Below, one piece after another: positions 33,217 to 42,989 of a stretch of 64,000 bases of DNA. Each line of letters opens with the position of its first letter. The stretch's first letter is position 1. The notes below the pieces were generated by a model, which was not told the origin of the DNA, ran no database searches, and worked only from the letters and a program-made list of their open reading frames with translations. The translations under genes and the position numbers were made by a program. This DNA is from Vandammella animalimorsus (GTDB taxonomy: Bacteria; Pseudomonadota; Gammaproteobacteria; Burkholderiales; Burkholderiaceae_C), in contig NZ_NSJB01000006.1 of the NCBI RefSeq assembly GCF_002285265.1, forward strand, positions 56,662 through 120,661. Reading direction: 5' to 3'.

Positions 33217-36198
33217 ATGTCCAAATCCCTGGTCATTGCCGAGAAACCTTCCGTCGCCCAAGACATCGTGCGCGCCCTCACCCCGGTGGCGGGCGCTTTT
33301 GCCAAGCACGAGGACTATTTCGAGAACGATCGCTACATCGTCACCAGCGCCGTGGGCCATCTGGTGGAAATCCAGGCGCCCGAGGAGTACGACGTCAAGC
33401 GCGGCAAATGGAGCTTTGCCCACCTGCCGGTGATCCCGCCGCACTTTGACCTCAAGCCGGTGGAAAAAACCAAGGCCCGCCTGAACGCCGTCACCCGCCT
33501 GGCCAAGCGCGCCGACGTGAGCGAGCTGATCAACGCCTGCGACGCGGGCCGCGAGGGCGAGCTGATCTTTCGCCTCATCGAGCAGTACGCCGGCCCCGTC
33601 AAGGGCGGGCAGCGCCAAAGCCTGGGCAAGCCGGTGCAGCGCCTGTGGCTGCAATCGATGACGCCGCAAGCCATCCGCGACGGCTTTCAGAACCTGCGCA
33701 GCGACGCGCAAATGCGCGGCCTGGCCGATGCGGCGCGCAGCCGCTCCGAGGCCGATTGGCTGGTGGGCATCAACGGCACGCGCGCCATGACGGCCTTCAA
33801 CTCGCGCGATGGTGGTTTCTTCCTCACCACCGTGGGCCGGGTGCAAACGCCCACGCTGTCGCTGGTGGTCGAGCGCGAGGAGCAAATCCGCAAATTCATC
33901 AGCCGCGACTATTGGGAAATCCACGGCGACTTCGCCGCCCAGGCCGGGCACTACCTGGGCAAATGGTTCGACCCGCAATTCAAGAAAAGCGCCGACGAGC
34001 ACGCCCGCGCCGACCGCCTGTGGGACGAAGCGCGCGCGCGCGCCATCGCCGATGCCGTGCGCGGCCAAAGCGCCACGGTGCAGGAGCAAAGCAAGCCCAC
34101 CACCCAGGCCAGCCCGCTGCTGTTTGACCTCACCAGCCTGCAACGCGAGGCCAACGGCAAATTCGGCTTCTCGGCCAAGACCACGCTGGCGCTGGCCCAG
34201 GCCCTGTACGAGCGCCACAAGGCGCTGACCTACCCGCGTACCGACTCGCGCTACCTGCCGCAGGACTACCTGAACGTGGCGCGCGACACCTTCCAGGCGC
34301 TGGCCGGCAGCCGCCTGGCGCACCTGGCGCCGCACGCCGCGCACGCGCTGGAGCAGGGCTACGTCAAGCCCAGCCGCCGCGTTTTTGACGACAGCAAGGT
34401 CAGCGACCACTTCGCCATCATCCCCACCACGCAGCCACCCTCGGGCCTGTCCGAAGCCGAGCAGAAAATCTACGACCTCGTGGCGCGCCGCTTCATGGCC
34501 GTGTTCTACCCCAGCGCCGAATACCTGGTGACCACCCGCATCAGCACAGTGGCCACCCCCGCGCTGCCCGAGCCGGCGCAGCACTTCAAATCCGAAGGCC
34601 GCGTGCTGGTCAACCCCGGCTGGCTGGCCATCTACGGCAAAGAGGCCGACAGCGAGCTGAGCGCAGAGGGCAAAAAAGACGGCAAGGACGAAAGCAAAGG
34701 CGGCGAGAGCAAATCCCTCGCTCCCGTGCAACCGGGCGAGGTCGTGCGCGCCGACGAAGCCGACATCAAAGCCCTCAAAACCAAGCCCCCCGCGCGCTAC
34801 AGCGAAGCCACGCTGCTCTCGGCCATGGAAAGCGCGGGCAAGCAAGTCGAGGACGAAGAACTGCGCGCCGCCATGCAGGAAAAAGGCCTGGGCACGCCCG
34901 CCACGCGCGCGGCCATCATCGAAGGCCTGCTGACCGAGAAATACATGCTGCGCGAAGGGCGCGAGCTCATCCCCACCGCCAAAGCCTTCCAGCTCATGAC
35001 CCTGCTGCGCGGCCTGCAAGTGCAGGAACTCTCGCGCGCCGAACTCACCGGCGATTGGGAATACAAGCTCAGCCAGATCGAAAAAGGCGAACTCTCGCGC
35101 GCCCAGTTCATGGCCGACATCGCCGCCATGACCGAGCGCATCGTCAAAAAAGCCAAGGAATACGACCGCGACACCATCCCCGGCGACTACGCCACCCTCA
35201 GCGCGCCCTGCCCGCACTGCGGCGGCGTGGTCAAGGAAAACTACCGCCGCTTCGCCTGCACTGGTGCCGGCGGCCAGGGCGAAGGCTGCGGCTTCTCCTT
35301 TGGCAAATCGCCCGGCGGGCGCACCTTCGAGCTGGCCGAAGCCGAGCAACTGCTGCGCGAGCGCCGCATCGGCCCGCTGGAGGGCTTTCGCTCCAAGGCA
35401 GGCTGGCCCTTCACCGCCGAACTGGCCCTGGTGCCCGACACCGAGCGCAACACCCTCAAGCTGGAATTCGACTTCGGCAACGACGCCCAGGACCAAGCCG
35501 AGGGCGAACTGGCCGACTTCAGCGGCCAGCAGCCCCTGGGCCCCTCGCCCGCCGACGCTGGCCAGGTCTATGAATGGGGCAACCAATACGTCAGCGAACT
35601 GGCCGTGCCCACGGCGCAAAACCCCAAGCCCAGCAGCCGCTTCAAAGTCGGCAAGATCATCCTGCAACAGCCCATCGAGCCCGAGCAAATGCGCAAGCTG
35701 CTGCATGAGGGCCAAACCGACGTGCTGGACAAATTCATCTCCAACCGCACGCGCCGCCCCTTCAAAGCCCGCCTGGTGTGGGACGGGGCCGCAGGCAAAG
35801 TCGGCTTCGCCTTCGAGCCGCGCGAAGGCGGCAAGGGCGGCGGCGCCCCACGCGGCGCAGCGGCCAGGGCGGGCGTAAAAACCGCCACAAAAACCGCCAC
35901 AAAAACCGCCACAAAAACCGCCACAAAAACCACGGCCCAAAAAGCGGCAACCAAAACCCCGCGCAAAACCGCCGCAGGCAAGCCGCCCAGCCCCGCCCTG
36001 GCCGCCCTCATCGGCCCCGAGCCCGTCTCCCGCCCCGAGGCGCTGAAAAAACTCTGGGACTACATCAAAGCCCACAACCTGCAAGACCCGCAGGACAAGC
36101 GCACCATCGTCGCCGACGACAAACTGCGCGCCGTGCTCGGCCAAGACCGCATCGGCATGTTCGAGCTCACCGGCAAGCTGGGGGCGCATTTGGGCTGA
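33217..36198 (+). CDS. topB: TopB, DNA topoisomerase III (type IA)
   Basis: A 993-residue type IA enzyme. Residues 1-150 form the Toprim domain (VIAEKPSVAQDIVRAL, INACDAGREGELIFRL with the acidic metal triad). The catalytic tyrosine is Tyr339 in TYPRTDSRYLP. A zinc-ribbon like segment begins at about residue 665 (CPHCGG...CTGAGGQGEGC). The C-terminal third is extended, with a basic KTAT repeat (residues about 888-903) and a final helical domain resembling SWIB/plasmid topoisomerase tails (LDKFISNRTRRPFKARL; LKKLWDYIKAHNLQDP). E. coli TopB has 653 residues, so this is the long form common in betaproteobacteria. It resolves single-strand crossings in replication and recombination. Confidence 0.93.
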   Translation: MSKSLVIAEKPSVAQDIVRALTPVAGAFAKHEDYFENDRYIVTSAVGHLVEIQAPEEYDVKRGKWSFAHLPVIPPHFDLKPVEKTKARLNAVTRLAKRADVSELINACDAGREGELIFRLIEQYAGPVKGGQRQSLGKPVQRLWLQSMTPQAIRDGFQNLRSDAQMRGLADAARSRSEADWLVGINGTRAMTAFNSRDGGFFLTTVGRVQTPTLSLVVEREEQIRKFISRDYWEIHGDFAAQAGHYLGKWFDPQFKKSADEHARADRLWDEARARAIADAVRGQSATVQEQSKPTTQASPLLFDLTSLQREANGKFGFSAKTTLALAQALYERHKALTYPRTDSRYLPQDYLNVARDTFQALAGSRLAHLAPHAAHALEQGYVKPSRRVFDDSKVSDHFAIIPTTQPPSGLSEAEQKIYDLVARRFMAVFYPSAEYLVTTRISTVATPALPEPAQHFKSEGRVLVNPGWLAIYGKEADSELSAEGKKDGKDESKGGESKSLAPVQPGEVVRADEADIKALKTKPPARYSEATLLSAMESAGKQVEDEELRAAMQEKGLGTPATRAAIIEGLLTEKYMLREGRELIPTAKAFQLMTLLRGLQVQELSRAELTGDWEYKLSQIEKGELSRAQFMADIAAMTERIVKKAKEYDRDTIPGDYATLSAPCPHCGGVVKENYRRFACTGAGGQGEGCGFSFGKSPGGRTFELAEAEQLLRERRIGPLEGFRSKAGWPFTAELALVPDTERNTLKLEFDFGNDAQDQAEGELADFSGQQPLGPSPADAGQVYEWGNQYVSELAVPTAQNPKPSSRFKVGKIILQQPIEPEQMRKLLHEGQTDVLDKFISNRTRRPFKARLVWDGAAGKVGFAFEPREGGKGGGAPRGAAARAGVKTATKTATKTATKTATKTTAQKAATKTPRKTAAGKPPSPALAALIGPEPVSRPEALKKLWDYIKAHNLQDPQDKRTIVADDKLRAVLGQDRIGMFELTGKLGAHLG
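35878..35925 (+). repeat. 12-bp tandem repeat (4 copies) in topB coding Lys-Thr-Ala-Thr
   Basis: Four perfect copies of AAAACCGCCACA encode KTAT four times, with a partial fifth. The period keeps the reading frame. It lies in the basic linker between the zinc-ribbon part and the C-terminal helical domain of TopB. Confidence 0.9.
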
Positions 36199-36231
36199 AG
36201 CGCACTGACGCCGCATCTCCATCAGCCCGCC

Positions 36232-36552
36232 ATGCAACGCCGCTGCCCGTGCTGCCAGCACCCAGGCATCCCGCTGAAGCACATCTTGCTGCACAGCCGC
36301 CGCCGGCCCTTCGTGTGCAGACACTGCCGCGGCGCAGTGCGCATCACCCACAGCACGGCTTTTGAACTACTGCAGCAACTCTTGTTGATCCCCGTGTATT
36401 TGGCCGCACTGGCGATGGCGGCATTGACGGCCCTGAGCGGTCACCTTCTTCAAGGGCTGGGGATCTTCATGGCTGGCAATCTGTTGATCGGCGCAGCACT
36501 GCTGCTGGAAGCATGCCTTGCGCCGATCGAGCCCATACCCCCTTCTGCCTGA
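36232..36552 (+). CDS. Small zinc-ribbon membrane protein, function unknown
   Basis: A 106-residue protein. The N-terminus has two Cys pairs (RRCPCCQHPGI and FVCRHCRGAVR), a CXXC-X~23-CXXC zinc-ribbon layout. Two hydrophobic segments follow at about residues 47-70 (LLQQLLLIPVYLAALAMAALTAL) and 78-97 (GIFMAGNLLIGAALLLEACL). Such small zinc-ribbon plus two-helix proteins occur widely but have no assigned function. No strong ribosome-binding site is visible; it starts 33 bp after topB stops and may be read from the topB transcript. Confidence 0.6.
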   Translation: MQRRCPCCQHPGIPLKHILLHSRRRPFVCRHCRGAVRITHSTAFELLQQLLLIPVYLAALAMAALTALSGHLLQGLGIFMAGNLLIGAALLLEACLAPIEPIPPSA

Positions 36553-36680
36553 GCGCAACCAGAAACCACCGGCCGCAGCCAGACTGGCATGCAAAGGCAT
36601 TCGCAGAACTGGTGCCACCACCGAACTTGGCGCATGGGCACAGCGCCATCAGGCCGAAATGTCTTGGTGAAGATGAGAAA

Positions 36681-36754
36681 TGGAGCGGGCGATGGGAATC
36701 GAACCCACGTCTTGAGCTTGGGAAGCTCAGGTCCTGCCATTGAACGACGCCCGC
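36681..36754 (-). tRNA. tRNA-Gly (anticodon CCC)
   Basis: A 74-base gene including an encoded CCA. The acceptor stem GCGGGCG pairs with CGCCCGC, the anticodon stem-loop is AGCTTCCCAAGCT with anticodon CCC, and the T arm contains GGTTCGATTCC. Discriminator base is T. It decodes GGG and some GGA/GGG wobble. It is the only tRNA gene seen in the window and lies next to the toxin-antitoxin pair. Confidence 0.95.
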
Positions 36755-36799
36755 ATGAGCCGCCCTGGGCGGGCGGCGAAGACTTGCGCTTTACCATGC

Positions 36800-36820
36800 G
36801 GCCCCAAGCGGCTTGGGGCC
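36800..36820. repeat. Strong hairpin in the leader of tRNA-Gly
   Basis: GGCCCCAAG and CTTGGGGCC form a perfect 9-bp stem with the loop CGG, about 45 bp upstream of the mature tRNA 5' end on the minus strand. It may fold in the precursor transcript. The rest of 36755-37064 shows no gene. Confidence 0.6.
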
Positions 36821-36862
36821 CAAAGCGATCTGGCCGCCGTGGCAGCGGCCAGCACGGCGCGC

Positions 36863-36868
36863 ATTATA
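36863..36868 (-). promoter_or_regulatory. Candidate -10 box for tRNA-Gly
   Basis: A perfect TATAAT on the minus strand in an otherwise GC-rich region, about 110 bp upstream of the tRNA. No well-spaced -35 box was found, although TTGGCA and TTGGCC occur nearby at non-ideal spacing. Confidence 0.4.
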
Positions 36869-37024
36869 GATAGAGTGCGCTGCCAAGCAGGCCAATCTTG
36901 CAGATGCCGCGGACGCTGCCTTCAGGCCATGGCTTGGGGGCAGGCTGCACGGGCCGCAGCGCACGCACTGTGGGCCGCCTGGGCTGTGCTGAATTCGTGC
37001 AGGGCTGCCCTGGGCGCCACAGGC

Positions 37025-37047
37025 TAGAATCTGGTCGGTTCAACCAG
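37025..37047 (+). promoter_or_regulatory. Promoter and candidate operator of the toxin-antitoxin operon
   Basis: TAGAAT (37025-37030) is a likely -10 box. It is followed directly by the dyad CTGGT-CGGTTCA-ACCAG (37031-37047), placed where transcription should start, as is usual for autorepression by antitoxin-toxin complexes. The antitoxin ATG follows 17 bp later with a CAGGAG ribosome-binding site. Confidence 0.5.
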
Positions 37048-37064
37048 TCTTCAGGAGCTTTGCC

Positions 37065-37376
37065 ATGACCGCCGCCGTTGGCCTGTTCGAGGCCAAGACC
37101 CACCTGAGCGAATACGTTGCCCGCGCCGAGCGGGGCGAGGAAGTCATCATTACCCGCCACAACAAGCCCGTGGCCAAGCTGGTGCCGCTGCACGCCCCGG
37201 CGCAGGCCGCCGCGCCCGAGGTGCCGCCCTTCGTGCAGCGCACCTTTCACACCGGCGTGCCGCTGGTGGATCTGACCAAGGCCAACCAGCTCGCTGGCGA
37301 GCTGGAGGACGAGGAGCTGATCGAAAAAATGCGCCGCATCGAGCAGGCATACCAGGAGCGCCATGCTGCTTCCTGA
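37065..37376 (+). CDS. Phd/YefM-family antitoxin
   Basis: A 103-residue protein. The N-terminal half is the Phd/YefM DNA-binding fold: VGLFEAKTHLSEYVARAERGEEVIITRHNKPVAKLVPL. The C-terminal half is acidic and helical (LAGELEDEELIEKMRRIEQAYQE), suited to binding and neutralising the PIN toxin. The coding end overlaps the toxin start by 14 bp, so the two are translationally coupled. It most likely represses its own promoter through the dyad upstream. The ribosome-binding site CAGGAG confirms the start. Confidence 0.88.
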   Translation: MTAAVGLFEAKTHLSEYVARAERGEEVIITRHNKPVAKLVPLHAPAQAAAPEVPPFVQRTFHTGVPLVDLTKANQLAGELEDEELIEKMRRIEQAYQERHAAS

Positions 37377-37788
37377 CACCAATGTGCTGCTCAACGCCGT
37401 TCATGCCGACAGCCCCCAGCACGCACCGGCCAAGCAGGCGCTGGAGGCCGCGATGCTGGACACGCGCGGCATGGCGCTGGCCTGGGTGGTGCTGATCGGC
37501 TTTGTGCGCCTGTCCACCAAGCGCGGCATCCTGCCTGCGCCGCTGGACGTGGCCGATGCGCTGGGCGTGGTCGATGACTGGCTGGCCCACCCGCGCACCC
37601 GCGTGCTGGAGCCCGGGCCGCTGCACGCGGGCATCTTCGGCCGCCTGCTGCTCTCGGCTGGCACGGCGGGCAACCTCACCAACGACGCCCACATCGCCGC
37701 CCTGGCCATCGAGCACCAGGCCGAGGTGCTGACTTTCGACAAGGATTTCGCCCGCTTCAGCGGGCTGCGCTATCAACTGCTTGCATGA
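37363..37788 (+). CDS. PIN-domain toxin (VapC-like ribonuclease)
   Basis: A 141-residue PIN protein beginning MLLPDTNVLLNAVH, with the first catalytic Asp at residue 5. Further acidic residues lie in NLTNDAHIAALAIEH and in LTFDKDFARFSGLRY, matching the C-terminal metal-binding acids of PIN nucleases. The usual second-position Glu is replaced in WVVLIGFVRL, as in the TA-associated PIN branch with an altered motif. VapC-type toxins cleave tRNA or rRNA. The target here is unknown. The next gene, alaS, starts 57 bp downstream on the same strand. Confidence 0.87.
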   Translation: MLLPDTNVLLNAVHADSPQHAPAKQALEAAMLDTRGMALAWVVLIGFVRLSTKRGILPAPLDVADALGVVDDWLAHPRTRVLEPGPLHAGIFGRLLLSAGTAGNLTNDAHIAALAIEHQAEVLTFDKDFARFSGLRYQLLA

Positions 37789-37845
37789 AACGGCTTGCAT
37801 GACACCGACCGCGCCGGCCTCCGGGCCGCGCCTGCTTTTCACACC

Positions 37846-40866
<3,021 letters not shown>

Positions 40867-40893
40867 ACACATGGCCCCTGCCCCATGAAACCT

Positions 40894-40930
40894 AAGCGGT
40901 GCGCCGGCAAACCAGCGCACCGCTTTTTTT
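40894..40930 (+). terminator. Rho-independent terminator after alaS
   Basis: GCGGTGCGC and GCGCACCGC form a perfect 9-bp stem around a ten-base loop, followed by seven T. It separates alaS from the restriction-modification operon. Confidence 0.92.
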
Positions 40931-41020
40931 GGCCTCAGGCCTGGCGCGCGCCAACACGCTGAAAAAAGCCACGCAAATCCAGGGTCAAAACATGAAAAAT
41001 CCTTTTTAAATCAATAGTTT

Positions 41021-41031
41021 AAGGTATAATT
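41021..41031 (+). promoter_or_regulatory. AAGG ribosome-binding site and TATAAT immediately before the mod start codon
   Basis: The sequence AAGGTATAATT lies directly upstream of the mod ATG. AAGG at seven bases is a usable ribosome-binding site. TATAAT at 41025-41030 would, as a -10 box, start transcription inside the coding region, so the working promoter is either elsewhere in the A+T-rich stretch 40990-41020 or the TATAAT is incidental. Confidence 0.4.
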
Positions 41032-42978
41032 ATGCCCAGCAGCCCAGCAGCCCAGCAGCCCAGCAGCCCGCCTTGCGCCGGGGCTGAGCTAAGCCATAGC
41101 CCCGACACACACACCCAGCGCCAGCAAGCATTGCTGGCCGCCATTCGCCAAATCGCGCCCGAAGTCGCCAGCGACCAGCAAATCGATTTCGACCGGCTGA
41201 AAACCCTTCTCGGGCAAGAGCGCATTGCCCCGGAACAAGAGCACTACGAACTCAGCTGGGCCGGCAAAGCCGCCGCCCGGCGCGAGATTCAGAAAACCAC
41301 CAGCACCACCCTGCTCCCCGCCCCCGGCAACCCCGCGCACGCCCCGCACATGCTGATCGAGGGCGAAAACCTGGAGGTGCTGCGCGTCTTGCAGAAAAGC
41401 TATTACGGCAAGGTCAAGATGATTTACATCGACCCGCCGTACAACACCGGTAACGACAGCTTTGTCTACCCCGACGACTACACCGAAACGCTGGAGGGCT
41501 ACCAGCGCCGCACCGGCGAGCGTGATGCATCCGGGTTTTTGAACAAGCAAAGCCTGTGGAAGAAAAACAGCAAGGAAAACGGCCATTACCACAGCGCCTG
41601 GCTGTCCATGATGTATCCGCGCCTTTATCTGGCGCGCAATTTGTTGCGCGATGACGGGGTGATCTTTATCAGCATCGACGACAACGAGGCGGCGAATCTC
41701 AAGCTGGTGTGTGATGAGATTTTTGGAGAAGAAAATTTTGTTGCCAATGTGGTTTGGCAGAAAAAGTATGCGGTATCAAATGATGATCCCGGCATAGGAT
41801 CAATGCACGACCACATACTTGTGTATCAAAAAAGCCATTCCTTTCAAAGAAATTTACTTCCAAGAACAGAGCAGCAAAACTCTCGTTACTCCAATCCTGA
41901 TAACGACCCTAGGGGCGACTGGGCGTCGGATAATTATGTAAGCAATAAATCAAAAGAAGAGCGCCCTACACTGTGGTACTCAATAAAGCATCCAATTAGT
42001 GGGGAGGCTGTCTGGCCAGACCCTCATGCTGTCTGGAGGTATTCAAAAGATAAACACGATCAAATTGAGAAGGATGGAAGGCTTTATTGGGGGCCAAATT
42101 TTGATTACAAAAAACCCCGACTTAAGAGGTATTTAAGCGAAGTCCAAAATGGAGTCGTTCCTTCTACTTGGTGGGCATTTAGTGACTGCGGGCACAATGA
42201 TGAAGCTCAAAAAGAAACGGCGAAATTGATTTCGCAAAAAATATTCTCAACGCCAAAACCAATAAGGCTAATAAAAAGAATTGCTTCAATTGGCTGTGGC
42301 GACAATGGCTTAATCCTCGACTTCTTCGCCGGTTCCGGTACCACCATGCAGGCGGTGATGGAGCTGAATCTGGAAGACGGTGGCAACCGCCAGTGCATTT
42401 GCGTGCAAATCCCGGAAAAGCTGGAAGAAAACACCGAAGCCTGGAAGGCGGGCTACCGCACCATTGCCGACATCACCCGCGCGCGCATCGACAAGGTGAT
42501 TGAAAAGCTGAAAGCCGAGCAGCCAGAGAAAACGCAAGACCTAGCCTGTGCGCAGTTCACATTGGCGCCCAGCCATTTCAAGCAATGGCGCAGCGATGTG
42601 GATGCCCAAGCCTTGCGCGAACAGTTGGAGATGTTCCAGCAGGCCGAAAAAACCACGCCACAAGCGCCCGATGCACAAACCGCCATGCTGGCCGAGCTGC
42701 TATTGAAAATGGGCCTGGGCGCTTTGGGCGTGCAGGCCATCAGCAAAGCCAAAACCGTGGCGGGCGTGACCGTGCACCGCGTTTTACTGGAAAACGGCCG
42801 CCAACTTTGGCTGTGCTTCGAGCCTTATCACGAGGCGCTGAAAGACGAAATTGCCCAGGCGCACCCGGCGCAAGTGGTGATGCTCAATTCCTGCTTTGCG
42901 GGCGACAAGGCCGACGAGCAATTGGCCAACCTGCAACTGGAATTGCAGGGGTTGGACATTGGCCTGACGGTGATTTGA
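41032..42978 (+). CDS. mod: Type III restriction-modification system, DNA adenine methyltransferase subunit (Mod)
   Basis: A 648-residue beta-class N6-adenine methyltransferase. Catalytic motif IV is DPPYNTGNDSFVYPDD (Asp134), preceded by the conserved IEGENLEVLRVLQKSYYGKVKMIYI. The S-adenosylmethionine motif I is LDFFAGSGTTMQAVMELN (from Asp430). The target-recognition region lies between them (about residues 224-424) and is encoded by low-GC DNA. Directly after the ATG the gene has four copies of CCCAGCAG, coding SSPAAQQPSS; a one-copy change would shift frame and stop within about 25 bp. Mod sets the specificity of the system and protects host DNA. Res follows 11 bp downstream. Confidence 0.95.
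   Translation: MPSSPAAQQPSSPPCAGAELSHSPDTHTQRQQALLAAIRQIAPEVASDQQIDFDRLKTLLGQERIAPEQEHYELSWAGKAAARREIQKTTSTTLLPAPGNPAHAPHMLIEGENLEVLRVLQKSYYGKVKMIYIDPPYNTGNDSFVYPDDYTETLEGYQRRTGERDASGFLNKQSLWKKNSKENGHYHSAWLSMMYPRLYLARNLLRDDGVIFISIDDNEAANLKLVCDEIFGEENFVANVVWQKKYAVSNDDPGIGSMHDHILVYQKSHSFQRNLLPRTEQQNSRYSNPDNDPRGDWASDNYVSNKSKEERPTLWYSIKHPISGEAVWPDPHAVWRYSKDKHDQIEKDGRLYWGPNFDYKKPRLKRYLSEVQNGVVPSTWWAFSDCGHNDEAQKETAKLISQKIFSTPKPIRLIKRIASIGCGDNGLILDFFAGSGTTMQAVMELNLEDGGNRQCICVQIPEKLEENTEAWKAGYRTIADITRARIDKVIEKLKAEQPEKTQDLACAQFTLAPSHFKQWRSDVDAQALREQLEMFQQAEKTTPQAPDAQTAMLAELLLKMGLGALGVQAISKAKTVAGVTVHRVLLENGRQLWLCFEPYHEALKDEIAQAHPAQVVMLNSCFAGDKADEQLANLQLELQGLDIGLTVI
41035..41069 (+). repeat. Octanucleotide tandem repeat (CCCAGCAG)4 at the 5' end of mod
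   Basis: Four perfect copies at 41035-41066 plus CCC. Eight is not a multiple of three. The present copy number puts the conserved Mod sequence in frame with the ATG. The other two frames meet TGA at 41085-41087 and TAA at 41090-41092. This is the arrangement of a translational on/off switch by slipped-strand mispairing. Confidence 0.9.
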
Positions 42979-42989
42979 GGGAGGCCGGC

